A DNA stretch of 47,529 bases from DATKCA01 sp035544675 (GCA_035544675.1 DATKCA010000263.1:1-47529), one strand, 5' to 3'. Numbered from the stretch's first letter, positions 14,393 through 22,979 are shown. The notes: generated from the sequence alone by a model not told the origin. A program made the numbers and translations.

Positions 14393-16438
14393 TCAGGCCT
14401 TCACTGTCCGCAGGCACCGCAGCACTTCAGCGACGCTCCAGGCCTGGGCCGCGCAGCCGCGCCAGTGGTACGGCTCCTCGGCGTCGAACACCTCGCTGAT
14501 CGTGCCGATGCAGGCGTCCCCGAGGTGGGGCCGGAAGCCTTCCAGGAATGACAGTGCGGAACGGTGATCGCCGGGATGGACGCGCAACCACGCGTCGATG
14601 AACGGACCAATCAGCCAACCCCACACCGTTCCCTGATGGTAGGCGGCGTCGCGAGCGCGCAGGTCGCCGTCGTAAGCCTTCTTGTAGTCGGGATGATCGC
14701 GGCCGAGCGAGCGGAGGCCGACCGGTGTCAGGAGCTCGCGGCGAACGACGTCGACAACAGCCTCCCAGCGGGTCTGGTCCAGGATGGGGTAGTCGAGCGA
14801 TACGGCGAAGATCTGGTTCGGACGCAGAGCCGCGTCATCACCGCCGCCCTGGCCGTCGATCACGTCGTAGAGATAGCGTCCCTCCTCGTACCAGAAGCGG
14901 GCGTTGAATGACTTCGCCGCGCGCCAGGCCAGACTGCGGATGCGATCGGCCTCGGCGCGCTCGCCGTCCTCGCCGAGAAAACGCTCGAGAATGCAGAGCG
15001 CGTTGTAGAACAGGGCGTTGATCTCGACCGCCTTGCCCCGCCGTGGTGTGACGACCCAGCCGTCGACTTTCGCGTCCATCCAGGTGAGCTGGCAGCCCTC
15101 GGCGCCCTGCCGCAGCAATCCGTCCGTGGGATCGACTCCGATGTTGAAGTGCGTGCCACGCACATGGTGGTCGATGATGTCGAGCATCTTCGGGAGCAGC
15201 AGGCGAAGCGTTTCCCGGTCGCTCGTGTAGTCCACGTAGCGCTTCACGGCATGGAAGAACCACAGCGTCGCGTCTGCGGTGTGATACAGCCCGCCGTGCT
15301 CGCCTTCGGGGAAGAGATTGGGAATCAGGCCGTCGCGGATGTACGAGGCGAACGTCCGCAGGATATTGCCCGCTTCACGATAACGTCCCGTTGCCAGCGT
15401 CAGCCCCTCCAGGCTGATCATCGTGTCGCGGCCCCAGTCAGTGAACCAGTGATAGCCGGCGATGACGGTGCGCGGCTCGTCGCCGCTGGCGCGCGCGCGT
15501 GCCTCGTCGGCCCTCCGGGCGCCGGGCTGGATCAGGAACTGGTCGGCGGCGAGCACGAGCTGCGCGGAAAAGTCGTCCCGTCCGGCAGGACCGGAGATCA
15601 TCAGCAGCTTCCTGCGCCGATCCGTTTCGGCCGTCCAGCACTCGTCGACCGTGAGCGCGTGGACGACATCCCAGTCCTCGACCGATGCGACCAAGCCCGC
15701 CGCTGTGCCGGTCTCCAGCGGAACCTCGATGACTCCGGGGCTCCACAGCGCACCCTCGTGGTCGTACCCGCGACCGCGCTCGATCCGGTAGATCACCTGT
15801 TCGAACGTCGTCTCATCGCAGGCCAGGTTCGCGCGATTCCCGAACGGAACGATGCGGAGGGGCGGCCCACCGGCATGATCGGAGATCTCGACGTCCCGGC
15901 CGCGCCGGGCGACAGTCCACCGCTCTGGAAGCTGTTCTCCGAGCAGACCCTCGTGCGGGCGGAACCTGAGCGAGGGTCGGAGATGCAGCGTCAGACCGGG
16001 CGGACCCTCCTGCAGTCTGTAGATGATGTAGGTCGTGTTCTGCAGATGCGGCATCACCACCCGTTTCTCGAGCCGCACGCCGTCTTTCGAGAACCGCCAG
16101 ACCGGGAGCCCGCACTCGAGCACGAATTCCTCGAGGAGCTCAGGCTCGGGGAAGCGGATTGCGCCACCGCCGTGCTCGTCGCCGCTGAGGCACCACTCCC
16201 GGCCGTCGCCCAGGTCGAGGCGCTCTTCGAGGTGGTTGAGCATCATGAAACGACCGCGAGGAGCGGGGAGGGCCGCGATCAGCTTTCCGTGAAAGCGGCG
16301 GGTGACGGCGCCGCCGATCGTACCGGATGCGTATCCGCCGAGGCCGTTCGTGACCAGCCACTCGCGCGTGAGAAGCGACTCGGTCGAGTGGCCACGCTTC
16401 CAGCCCGCCTGCACGGGGAACGGATGATCGATTGCCAT
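14393..16438 (-). CDS. Glycogen debranching enzyme / amylo-alpha-1,6-glucosidase (GH133-like)
   Basis: 681 aa. N-terminal beta-rich domain beginning with WLVTNGLGGYASGT and TRRFHGKLIAALPAP, then an (alpha/alpha)6 barrel with WFTDWGRDTMISLEGLTL, GLYHTADATLWF, LTWMDAKVDGWVVTPR and VEINALFYNAL, all typical of the bacterial/archaeal debranching type. Hydrolyses alpha-1,6 branch linkages in glycogen-like polymers in the cytoplasm. Single gene, start ATG 16438, divergent from the alpha/beta hydrolase. No other glycogen genes are nearby. Confidence 0.9.
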   Translation of the reverse strand: MAIDHPFPVQAGWKRGHSTESLLTREWLVTNGLGGYASGTIGGAVTRRFHGKLIAALPAPRGRFMMLNHLEERLDLGDGREWCLSGDEHGGGAIRFPEPELLEEFVLECGLPVWRFSKDGVRLEKRVVMPHLQNTTYIIYRLQEGPPGLTLHLRPSLRFRPHEGLLGEQLPERWTVARRGRDVEISDHAGGPPLRIVPFGNRANLACDETTFEQVIYRIERGRGYDHEGALWSPGVIEVPLETGTAAGLVASVEDWDVVHALTVDECWTAETDRRRKLLMISGPAGRDDFSAQLVLAADQFLIQPGARRADEARARASGDEPRTVIAGYHWFTDWGRDTMISLEGLTLATGRYREAGNILRTFASYIRDGLIPNLFPEGEHGGLYHTADATLWFFHAVKRYVDYTSDRETLRLLLPKMLDIIDHHVRGTHFNIGVDPTDGLLRQGAEGCQLTWMDAKVDGWVVTPRRGKAVEINALFYNALCILERFLGEDGERAEADRIRSLAWRAAKSFNARFWYEEGRYLYDVIDGQGGGDDAALRPNQIFAVSLDYPILDQTRWEAVVDVVRRELLTPVGLRSLGRDHPDYKKAYDGDLRARDAAYHQGTVWGWLIGPFIDAWLRVHPGDHRSALSFLEGFRPHLGDACIGTISEVFDAEEPYHWRGCAAQAWSVAEVLRCLRTVKA

Positions 16439-16499
16439 GGCTTCCCGGTGAAGGTGCCATGGTATGCGCTGGCACCCCTCGCCCGGGCAGTGCCGCCGC

Positions 16500-16505
16500 T
16501 ACACT
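16500..16505 (+). promoter_or_regulatory. -10-like box TACACT, 7 nt before a GTG start
   Basis: TACACT, 7 nt, then GTG at 16513. It helps choose that start over an ATG at 16432, which would overlap the first codons of the divergent gene. Confidence 0.5.
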
Positions 16506-16512
16506 GGCACCT

Positions 16513-17118
16513 GTGCTGATTGACGGACCATCCAGTGCGCGACACACACTGATCCTCGCGCACGGCGCGGGCGGTGGCATGGACACGCCGTTCATGAACC
16601 GCATCGCGAAAGGCATCGCGGAGTGCGGCATCCGAGTCATCCGTTTCGAATTTCCGTATATGGCGGCTCGGCGCAGCGGAACCCGCCGCGGCGCGCCGGA
16701 TCGCACTCCCGTGCTCCTGACCTCGTGGCGTCAGGTGATCGAGGAAGTGGGAGGGGAGGTGCTCATCGGCGGGAAGTCGCTCGGCGGGCGGATTGCCAGT
16801 ATGGTCGCCGACGAAGCCGGTGTCCGCGGCCTGGTCTGCCTCGGTTACCCTTTTCATCCGCCCGGCAAGCCGGAAACGCTGCGAACCGGGCACCTGCGCG
16901 ATCTGCGGACGCCCACCTTGATCATTCAGGGCACGCGCGACCCGTTCGGCTCTCCCCAGGAGGTTGCTGGTTACGAGTTATCTCCTTCAATTCGTGTGAA
17001 ATGGATCGAGGATGGCGATCACTCGCTCCGGCCCCGGGCATCGTCCGGGCGGTCGGAGAGCCAGAACCTGGCGGAGGCGGTCGGACTCGTTTGCGGGTTT
17101 GCTGGCCAGCCGGGCTAG
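16513..17118 (+). CDS. Alpha/beta hydrolase, KANL3/Tex30-like family
   Basis: 201 aa from GTG 16513; an upstream in-frame ATG at 16432 overlaps the divergent gene and precedes the -10-like box. Strand-turn ILAHGAGGGMDTPFM forms the oxyanion region. The nucleophile elbow is GGKSLGGRIAS, the variant elbow typical of the COG3571/Tex30 group. The acid is probably the Asp in QGTRDPFG and the His is in EDGDHSL. A small cytoplasmic serine hydrolase of unknown substrate. The downstream response regulator starts 35 nt later with its own -10-like box. Confidence 0.8.
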   Translation: MLIDGPSSARHTLILAHGAGGGMDTPFMNRIAKGIAECGIRVIRFEFPYMAARRSGTRRGAPDRTPVLLTSWRQVIEEVGGEVLIGGKSLGGRIASMVADEAGVRGLVCLGYPFHPPGKPETLRTGHLRDLRTPTLIIQGTRDPFGSPQEVAGYELSPSIRVKWIEDGDHSLRPRASSGRSESQNLAEAVGLVCGFAGQPG

Positions 17119-17153
17119 CTTTTGGCTGGTGGCTTGCTACACTAATTCCTTAC

Positions 17154-17552
17154 ATGCGTCCGCGCGCACTGATCGTCGAGGATGACCGGGCCACCCGCGA
17201 AGTTCTGCGGACGATTCTCGAGGGCGAGGGTCTCATGGTCGACTCGGTCCACGACGGCGATGCGGCCATCGACCACCTGCGCACCGAGCACTACGCGCTG
17301 ATCCTGCTGGACATCGTTCTTCCCACCGTCTCCGGTACCACGGTCATGGAGCACCTGCAGACTCACAATCCCCGGGCGCTCGAGCGAACGGTCGTCGTCA
17401 CTGGGCTCGACGTCGCGGAGATCCGCAAGGTCTTCCCAACCGTCGTGCACGCTCTCTCCAAGCCTGTGCTACCGGCGCGACTTCGCTCGGCCATCCGGAG
17501 CTGCGTCCACCAGTCGGGTGAGGGCTCAGCCGATGTATTCATCGTCGCCTGA
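17154..17552 (+). CDS. Single-domain response regulator
   Basis: 132 aa, receiver domain only. Acidic pair IVEDD, phosphoacceptor Asp in LILLDIVLPT, Thr in VVVTGLD and Lys in LSKPVLP are all present. No DNA-binding or output domain, so it acts by protein contact or as a phosphorelay intermediate. No histidine kinase nearby. ATG 17154 has TACACT 10 nt upstream and no Shine-Dalgarno. Confidence 0.9.
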   Translation: MRPRALIVEDDRATREVLRTILEGEGLMVDSVHDGDAAIDHLRTEHYALILLDIVLPTVSGTTVMEHLQTHNPRALERTVVVTGLDVAEIRKVFPTVVHALSKPVLPARLRSAIRSCVHQSGEGSADVFIVA

Positions 17553-17605
17553 CACGGCGGCGTTCTACAATCAGCGGGCAGAGAACTTGAACGGGGGCAC
17601 TGGCC

Positions 17606-18697
17606 GTGCGCATCGCCGTTGTTTTCCTGACCCTCTTCTCAACGACAGCAGGCCTTTTCGCGCAATCGGTGGCGCCGCAGACGACGCTTCAGACGGGGAT
17701 CGAGGCGTTCCGCGCCGGCGACTATCAGGTCGCCGCTCCGTCCCTCTACGCCGCTGCAAACGGATTTCTCTCGAACGAGGAGATGGAGAAGTACGTCAGC
17801 AGCGGGCAGTTCGAGACCCTGGCTTCCGTCGAGACGGCGCTGATCTACCTGGCCATCGCGCAGGCGCGGCTCGGGAACGAGGCGGCCGCCCGCGACGCCA
17901 TCGCCAGGCTGATGATCGCCGAGCGCATCGCGCCGACGTACGCCGGCCTGAAGCTGGACGCGGACGCCGCTGAGTTCGAAGCGTTGACGGCGCGGCTCGT
18001 CCCCGGATCCACCCTTCCGAAGAACGCGTCTTTCCTGGTTGCGGCGACGACAGCGTCACCGGTAGCGCCACCCGCAGCGCCACCCCGAGCATCCCCCGCG
18101 CCCGTACCGGAGCCTGTGACCGTGCAGGTGGAGGCACCTCCGAGCGACGCCGGCACCGAGCGGGAGAGATACATCGAGCAGCGGCTGGCCGAGGAACGGG
18201 TGAAGATCGAGCGGATGTTCGAGGAGCGGCTGGCCGTGGAGCGCACGGCCATGCAGCGGGAAGCGGACGTGCGCGTCGCCGCCGTGCAGCGCACGGTGTT
18301 GGCGCCGGTGGCCATGCCCGACCTGGTGACGCGGCGCGATTACCTGGCGCGGCTGCGCGAGGCGGAAGGGTTCGTGGCCACGCGGCAGTTCGGGCGGGCC
18401 ATCGACCACTGGTCGGCGCTGATGCGCAGGCCCGGCACGCCGCGCGACATTCTGGCCGAGGCGGCGACGGGGTTGTATCGCGCCGGAGCGTATCGTCAGG
18501 CGGTCGACGCGTTCGCGCAGTTCGGGACGTTCGGCCGCGGAGAGGAAGACCTTCGCTACTACTACGCGGTGGCACTGTTCGAGGTGGGCCGTTTCGACGA
18601 GGCCGGAAGAGAGCTCTCCTGCGCGCTTCCGTACATCGAGGTGACAAACGAAGTGGAGCGCTATCAGGCGAAGATCGGGGCGGCGGTCCGCGGCTGA
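17606..18697 (+). CDS. Secreted TPR-like protein with Pro/Ala linker and coiled coil
   Basis: 363 aa from GTG 17606 (GGGGG lies about 8 nt upstream). Signal peptide ending near GLFAQS. N-terminal helical repeats (about 30-130: GIEAFRAGDYQVAAPSL), a Pro/Ala-rich linker (about 150-172), a charged helix likely to be coiled coil (about 185-230, ERYIEQRLAEERVKIERMF), and a C-terminal TPR-like region (about 245-360). No enzyme motif. Probably a periplasmic scaffold. The next gene also encodes a secreted protein with helical N-terminus and Pro/Thr linker, so the two may work together. Function unknown. Confidence 0.75.
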   Translation: MRIAVVFLTLFSTTAGLFAQSVAPQTTLQTGIEAFRAGDYQVAAPSLYAAANGFLSNEEMEKYVSSGQFETLASVETALIYLAIAQARLGNEAAARDAIARLMIAERIAPTYAGLKLDADAAEFEALTARLVPGSTLPKNASFLVAATTASPVAPPAAPPRASPAPVPEPVTVQVEAPPSDAGTERERYIEQRLAEERVKIERMFEERLAVERTAMQREADVRVAAVQRTVLAPVAMPDLVTRRDYLARLREAEGFVATRQFGRAIDHWSALMRRPGTPRDILAEAATGLYRAGAYRQAVDAFAQFGTFGRGEEDLRYYYAVALFEVGRFDEAGRELSCALPYIEVTNEVERYQAKIGAAVRG

Positions 18698-18725
18698 TGG
18701 GCTGCCCGAGTACAATCTGTCCGAG

Positions 18726-19904
18726 GTGGCCATGAGTCTCTGCAGCCGGCGAACGGGTCTGGTCCTGCTGCTGATGTTCTGGGCGGGTTTGCTCGCCGCG
18801 CAGTCGCGCGTCAATCCGACGGTGAAGAGACTCCCGGCCGCGAATGCACCGGTCCCCGTCGAATGCGAGGAGGGCCTCGCGCCGCAGCCGATGATGCGTG
18901 CCGATCTGCAGGACTTCGTCGAGGAGCGCGACCAGGCCGCGGACATGCTGCCTCCACCGAGCCGCGACCTCCGCTCCGCGCTCGCCGCGGCTCAGACGGC
19001 CGCGCGGAACAAGGATCGTGAGTCGTTCCGGCAGGCCCTCGCCGCGTCGAAGGCGTTGCTGGCGAGCTATCCGCCGGGAGGAGAGAAGACCGCCGCGAGC
19101 GAAGTCGTCACGGTCTATGACGATCTCGATCGCGTGTGGGACTACCAGTACTCCTCGCCGGTCGGGTCCTTCTTCGATGCGAGCGTGCAGGGCGGCGGCC
19201 TTCTCGCCACGCTGCAGAAGTATCGAGGCTATGACGAGTTCGTGCGCCGGCAGATCTACACCGACGCGAACGGCATCCGGTTTTATCCGACGGGCGAGTC
19301 GCGGGACTTCCTGGCGCGCGAGAGCGGCGAACGCCTTGCCAGGCTGGGCGTTCGCGTGACGCCGCCCGCGCCACGCGTGGCCACGCGATCGTCACCGGCG
19401 CCGGCCTCACCCCGCGTGGCCGCCTCATCACCACCGGCTCCGGCCGCGACACCGGTCGTTCAACCGGCCGCTCCCACGACAACACGGCGCGAGACCACGC
19501 GGCGGGCCAGCAGCACTCCGCCGAAGACGGCTCCGCGGACACAGGCTTCGAGACCGGCCACGCGGCGCGCGGCAGCGAAGGTCGAGCCGATCTCTCAGCC
19601 TCCCCAGTCCGAGCCGCCGGACTCAGTGCCGGATCAGTCCATCGTCGCCACGCCACCGGCACGCACCGCCGCTCCGCCAACCTCGCCGCCGGCCACGGCG
19701 GATGCGCCGGCGACCAGCACAACCGGCACCGGCGCGACGAGCATGGACACCACGGCGCTCGACACCGCACTGGCCGCGGAGACAGCTGTCGGTCAGGACG
19801 ACGCGCAGCGCCCCCAGACCAGAACGCGCAGCGTGATTCTGCCGATCATCCTGATCCTCATCGGAGTGGGAGTTCTCATCGTGCTGTTCCGCGCGTCGTC
19901 GTGA
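18726..19904 (+). CDS. Secreted protein with C-terminal membrane anchor and Pro/Ala/Thr-rich stalk, unknown function
   Basis: 392 aa from GTG 18726, favoured because TACAAT lies 9 nt upstream (18711-18716); ATG 18732 is an alternative. Signal peptide (LVLLLMFWAGLLAAQ). A helical globular part (about 55-215) with DVDL-like VYDDLDRVWDYQYSSPVGSF. A low-complexity Pro/Ala/Thr/Ser region (about 216-360). A final transmembrane helix (SVILPIILILIGVGVLIVLF) followed by five short-chain residues. Topology: periplasmic head on a flexible stalk, anchored by the C-terminus. I do not recognise the family. Follows the TPR-like secreted protein by 28 nt. Confidence 0.7.
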   Translation: MAMSLCSRRTGLVLLLMFWAGLLAAQSRVNPTVKRLPAANAPVPVECEEGLAPQPMMRADLQDFVEERDQAADMLPPPSRDLRSALAAAQTAARNKDRESFRQALAASKALLASYPPGGEKTAASEVVTVYDDLDRVWDYQYSSPVGSFFDASVQGGGLLATLQKYRGYDEFVRRQIYTDANGIRFYPTGESRDFLARESGERLARLGVRVTPPAPRVATRSSPAPASPRVAASSPPAPAATPVVQPAAPTTTRRETTRRASSTPPKTAPRTQASRPATRRAAAKVEPISQPPQSEPPDSVPDQSIVATPPARTAAPPTSPPATADAPATSTTGTGATSMDTTALDTALAAETAVGQDDAQRPQTRTRSVILPIILILIGVGVLIVLFRASS

Positions 19905-19913
19905 AATCAGAAG

Positions 19914-19942
19914 TTGCCGCACCGTGTTGCGAACCGTACAAT
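19914..19942 (+). promoter_or_regulatory. Sigma-70-type promoter of tRNA-Arg
   Basis: -35 TTGCCG (19914-19919), 17-nt spacer, -10 TACAAT (19937-19942), ending 17 nt before the tRNA 5' end. Confidence 0.65.
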
Positions 19943-19959
19943 CCGCGTCGCTGCCTCAG

Positions 19960-20036
19960 GCGCCCATAGCTCAGCTGGATAGAGCGACAGCCTCCGGAGC
20001 TGTAGGTCGCAGGTTCGAATCCTGCTGGGCGCACCA
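19960..20036 (+). tRNA. tRNA-Arg (anticodon CCG)
   Basis: 77 nt including an encoded CCA. Acceptor GCGCCCA (19960-19966) pairs with TGGGCGC (20026-20032); discriminator A20033. Anticodon arm ACAGC-CTCCGGA-GCTGT gives anticodon CCG, reading the CGG arginine codon. T-arm contains GGTTCGAATCC. Confidence 0.97.
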
Positions 20037-20120
20037 GCCGAGATCGCAGATCGCAGCAGAACACGGCGAATTTCTACGGTCTACGGTCCACGATGGACGA
20101 TCTGACATAATCGCCGCCGC

Positions 20121-21065
20121 TTGTACGGTCCCCTGAAAGTCTTCTCCGGCCGCGCGCATCCGTCTCTGACGGAAGAGATCTGTTCGCGCCTCGGCGAGCC
20201 GCCGGGTCACATCTCGCTCTACAGCTTCTCCGACGGCGAGAACTACGTTCAGATCGACGAGAACGTCCGCGGCGCCGACGTGTTCATCATCCAGCCGACC
20301 TCTCCGCCGGTGAACGACCACCTCATGGAGCTGCTGATCATGCTCGACGCATTCAAGCGCTCCTCGGCCAGCCGTGTGACGGCCGTGCTCCCGTATTACG
20401 GATACGCGCGCCAGGACCGCAAGGACAAGCCGCGTGTTCCGATCACTTCCAAGCTCGTGGCCGACCTGATCACCGCCGCCGGTGCCGATCGCGTGCTCAC
20501 GATTGATCTGCACGCCGCACAGATTCAGGGCTTCTTCAACATCCCGGTGGACCATCTCTTCGCCGCGCCGGTGATCGTCGGCCACCTCAAGCGGCTCGAG
20601 CTCGACGATCTCACCATCGTCTCGCCCGACGCGGGCGGTGTGGAGCGCGCCCGCGCGTACGCCAAGCGGCTGGGCGCCACGCTGGCCATCATCGACAAGC
20701 GCCGCGTCGCCGCGAATCAGACCGAGGTGATGAACATCATCGGCGATGTCGAGGACCGGAACGTCTTCATCGTCGACGACATCATCGACACCGGCGGCAC
20801 TTTGATTCACTCGGCGGACGCGCTGCTGCAGAAGGGAGCGCGCTCGATCTCGGCCTCGTGCACTCACGGCGTGCTGTCGGGTCCGGCCGTCGAGCGCATC
20901 AACAAGTCCAGACTCCAGCACGTGGTCACCACCAATACACTGCCGATGGCCGACAAGGAGCAGGAGTGCCCGAAGCTCACGACGCTGTCGGTCGGGGAGC
21001 TGCTGGGCGAGGCGATCAAGCGCATCCACATGGAGGACTCGGTCAGCTCCCTGTTCGAGATGTAG
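20121..21065 (+). CDS. prs: Ribose-phosphate pyrophosphokinase
   Basis: 314 aa from TTG 20121; CATAAT lies 9 nt upstream and no Shine-Dalgarno is visible. FSDGENYVQI and the flexible loop YYGYARQDRKDKPRVPITSK carry the ATP-binding and catalytic residues. DLHAAQIQGFFNIPVDHL is the family signature and VDDIIDTGGTL is the PRPP-binding loop. Makes PRPP from ribose-5-phosphate and ATP for nucleotide, His and Trp synthesis. Followed by rplY after a heptamer array, the common prs-rplY order. Confidence 0.95.
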   Translation: MYGPLKVFSGRAHPSLTEEICSRLGEPPGHISLYSFSDGENYVQIDENVRGADVFIIQPTSPPVNDHLMELLIMLDAFKRSSASRVTAVLPYYGYARQDRKDKPRVPITSKLVADLITAAGADRVLTIDLHAAQIQGFFNIPVDHLFAAPVIVGHLKRLELDDLTIVSPDAGGVERARAYAKRLGATLAIIDKRRVAANQTEVMNIIGDVEDRNVFIVDDIIDTGGTLIHSADALLQKGARSISASCTHGVLSGPAVERINKSRLQHVVTTNTLPMADKEQECPKLTTLSVGELLGEAIKRIHMEDSVSSLFEM

Positions 21066-21083
21066 GGCGGGCCCAGGGGTTTG

Positions 21084-21112
21084 GGAGCCCCGAGCCCGGA
21101 GGCCCGGAGCCC
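21084..21112. repeat. Heptanucleotide repeat array, locus E
   Basis: Units GGAGCCC, CGAGCCC, GGAGGCCC (8 nt), GGAGCCC. One unit slips by a base, which shows the array is degenerate. Lies between prs and rplY. The same CGAGCCC unit occurs at locus F inside dnaE2. Confidence 0.6.
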
Positions 21113-21179
21113 TGGGAATAATGACGGGGCGGCCCGGCTTTCTCAGCTTCTGCTGTAATCCGCAAGAGGAGTCCATTCA

Positions 21180-21851
21180 ATGGCTGAGGTCACCTTGGAA
21201 GTCGTCCGCCGCGAGAGCACCGGCAAGGAAATCGCGAAGAAGCTTCGCGCGCAGGGGCAGGTCCCCGCGGTCGTCTACGGCGGTCACCGCGATCCGGTGG
21301 CGATCACCGTCGACCGGAAGTCGATCTTCGACCTGATCCAGAAGAGCGACCACGGGATCCGCTCCATCTTCCTTCTGAAGATGTCCGGCACGGACCAGCA
21401 GCGCCACGCCATGATCAAGGAAGTGCAGATCGACCCGATCTCGCGAAAGCTGACCCACATCGACTTCGTGCGTATCGTCATGGACGAGGTGGTGCGCGTC
21501 AACGTCCCGGTCCACCTCAACGGAACGCCCATCGGCGTGAAAGAGGGGGGCATCCTGGACTGGCAGATTCGCGAGCTCCACGTCGAGTGCCTGCCCGGCG
21601 TGATCCCCGACACCATCGAGGTCGAGGTCTCGGAGCTCGGACATCACGACTACCTCCGCGTCTCGGATCTCAAGCTTCCGGAAGGGATCAGGGTGCTCGA
21701 CGATGACGAGCGTGTCATCGTCGGTGTCACGCACGCGCGTGCAGAGGTCGTGGAGGCCGTGGCGGCCACCGACGTGGTGGCGGCTGTGGAAGGCGCCACC
21801 CCTGCCGAGCCGGAAATCATCAAGAAGGGCAAGACCGACACGGAAGATTGA
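21180..21851 (+). CDS. rplY: 50S ribosomal protein bL25 (TL5/CTC type)
   Basis: 223 aa; good Shine-Dalgarno (AAGAGGAG). Begins with the bL25 5S-rRNA-binding domain (LEVVRRESTGKEIAKKLRAQ, VPAVVYGG) and continues into the longer C-terminal beta domain of the TL5/CTC subfamily (VPVHLNGTPIGVKEGGILD, IPDTIEVEVSEL). Ends with an acidic Ala-rich tail. Binds 5S rRNA in the large subunit. A hairpin repeat begins at its stop codon. Confidence 0.95.
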   Translation: MAEVTLEVVRRESTGKEIAKKLRAQGQVPAVVYGGHRDPVAITVDRKSIFDLIQKSDHGIRSIFLLKMSGTDQQRHAMIKEVQIDPISRKLTHIDFVRIVMDEVVRVNVPVHLNGTPIGVKEGGILDWQIRELHVECLPGVIPDTIEVEVSELGHHDYLRVSDLKLPEGIRVLDDDERVIVGVTHARAEVVEAVAATDVVAAVEGATPAEPEIIKKGKTDTED

Positions 21852-21883
21852 GTGGAGAGCCGCCGATTCGGCGGCGTTTCTCC
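21851..21883. repeat. Hairpin repeat GCCGCCGATTCGGCGGC (copy 1)
   Basis: Stem GCCGCC / GGCGGC around GATTC, extended outward by GGAGA / TCTCC. Fills the gap between rplY and the AhpD-like selenoprotein gene. Nearly the same element recurs twice at 30709-30790. It could attenuate read-through but lacks a proper T-run. Confidence 0.65.
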
Positions 21884-21884
21884 T

Positions 21885-22424
21885 ATGTCCCGGCTTACAC
21901 GGCTCACCAAGGTCGAGGTCACCGATGACGTGCGCGAGCTCTTCACGCGCGTCGGCGCGCAGCGCGGCAACATTCCCAACATGTTCCGCGTCTACGCGCA
22001 CCGCCCCGAGATCCTGAAGACGATGGTGGCGCACATGAGCGCCATCACGGGTACGGGCACCGTACCCGTCCGCACGAAGGAGCTGGTGGCGACGCTCGTC
22101 TCGCGTCTCAACGACTGCGAGTATTGAGGGCGATCGCACACCGCGCAGGCTGCGCGGCACGGGGCCAGCGAGGAACAGCTCAGGCAACTGCTCGACTTCG
22201 AGAACGGTCCGTTCAGCGAGGCCGAGAAAGCGGCGCTCGCCTATGCCAGACAACTGACCCTCGACGCGCACGCCGTCGGCGACGCGCTGTTCTCACGCCT
22301 GCGCCAGCACTACGACGAAGGTGAGATCGTCGAGATCTCGGCCATGGCCGGCCTCTTCAACTACTTCAATCGCGTGAACGACGCACTTCAGATGCAGCCG
22401 ACCAGGCCGGGAGAAGGGCTTTGA
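21885..22424 (+). CDS. AhpD-like selenoprotein (carboxymuconolactone decarboxylase family) with in-frame TGA as selenocysteine
   Basis: One open frame of 179 codons if TGA at 22125-22127 (codon 81) is read as Sec. Before the TGA: the AhpD/CMD N-terminus with IPNMFRVYAHRPEILKTMVA and KELVATLVSRLNDCEY. After it: GRSHTAQAARHGASEEQLRQ, FSEAEKAALAYARQLT and AMAGLFNYFNRVNDALQ, the normal C-terminal half in the same frame. The redox motif reads E66-x11-C78-x2-U81-x3-H85, with Sec exactly where the family has its second Cys. A SECIS-like hairpin follows. AhpD-type proteins reduce peroxides through this CxxC/CxxU pair. ATG 21885 chosen; GTG 21852, directly after the rplY stop, is possible. No selA, selB or selD in the window. 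The alternative, a pseudogene with a nonsense mutation, is much less likely. Confidence 0.88.
22125..22157 (+). promoter_or_regulatory. Selenocysteine codon and bacterial SECIS hairpin
   Basis: TGA (22125-22127), then 13 nt, then a perfect 6-bp stem CCGCGC / GCGCGG (22141-22146 with 22152-22157) capped by AGGCT. The first loop base is 20 nt past the TGA, and G is among the first two or three loop bases. These are the published features of bacterial SECIS elements recognised by SelB. Confidence 0.8.
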
Positions 22425-22438
22425 TATCCTCCGCGATC

Positions 22439-22972
22439 ATGCGCACGACCCTGGCCATTACTTTCATGTCGCTTCTTGCAGGGTGCGGGGGAAGGGAAAC
22501 CGCCGCGCCATCCGCAGAAACGGACGCACCCGTTTCGCAGACCGTCGAGGTCGGAAAGCGGGTCCCGGCGTACACCGCCACGTGGCTCGACGGATCGAGA
22601 TTCGACCTGGCCGGGGAGCGCGGCAACGTCGTCATGCTCAACCTCTGGGCGACCTGGTGCGGCCCCTGTCGATACGAGATTCCGGAGCTGGAGCAGCTTC
22701 ATGCGCGCTACTCGGCGCAGCGGTTCAAAGTCATCGGTGTGAGTGTGGACGAGGGTCCCGTCGAGGAAGTGCGGAAGTTCGTCGCCGACCAGAAGATGAC
22801 CTATCCCGTCGCTCTCGATCCGCAGGGGCGGCTGGCCGGTCTCTTCCGGACGACTGTCCTCCCGACCACCGCGATCATCGATCGCACCGGAAAAGTCGTC
22901 TGGATGAGCGCGGGCATCGTCAACATGACCGACACGGAGATGATCGGCGCGCTCGAGACGGCCCTGAGGTAG
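22439..22972 (+). CDS. TlpA/ResA-like thioredoxin-domain lipoprotein
   Basis: 177 aa from ATG 22439 (TATCCT box 8 nt upstream; starts 14 nt after the selenoprotein stop). Lipobox LLAGC at residues 17-21, a short linker, then a periplasmic thioredoxin fold: VVMLNLWATWCGPCRYEIPELEQL with the WCGPC active site and VLPTTAIIDRTGKV with the cis-Pro. Such proteins reduce disulfides on the outer face of the membrane, for example in cytochrome c maturation. Position directly after a peroxide-reducing selenoprotein suggests a shared redox role, though one partner is predicted cytoplasmic and the other lipid-anchored. Confidence 0.9.
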   Translation: MRTTLAITFMSLLAGCGGRETAAPSAETDAPVSQTVEVGKRVPAYTATWLDGSRFDLAGERGNVVMLNLWATWCGPCRYEIPELEQLHARYSAQRFKVIGVSVDEGPVEEVRKFVADQKMTYPVALDPQGRLAGLFRTTVLPTTAIIDRTGKVVWMSAGIVNMTDTEMIGALETALR

Positions 22973-22979
22973 ATGTGAT

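Noticed and set aside
21852..22127. The 91-aa reading ending at TGA 22125 as a complete small CMD-family protein
   Set aside because: It ends at the redox motif, the family continues in the same frame for 98 more codons, and a SECIS-like hairpin follows.
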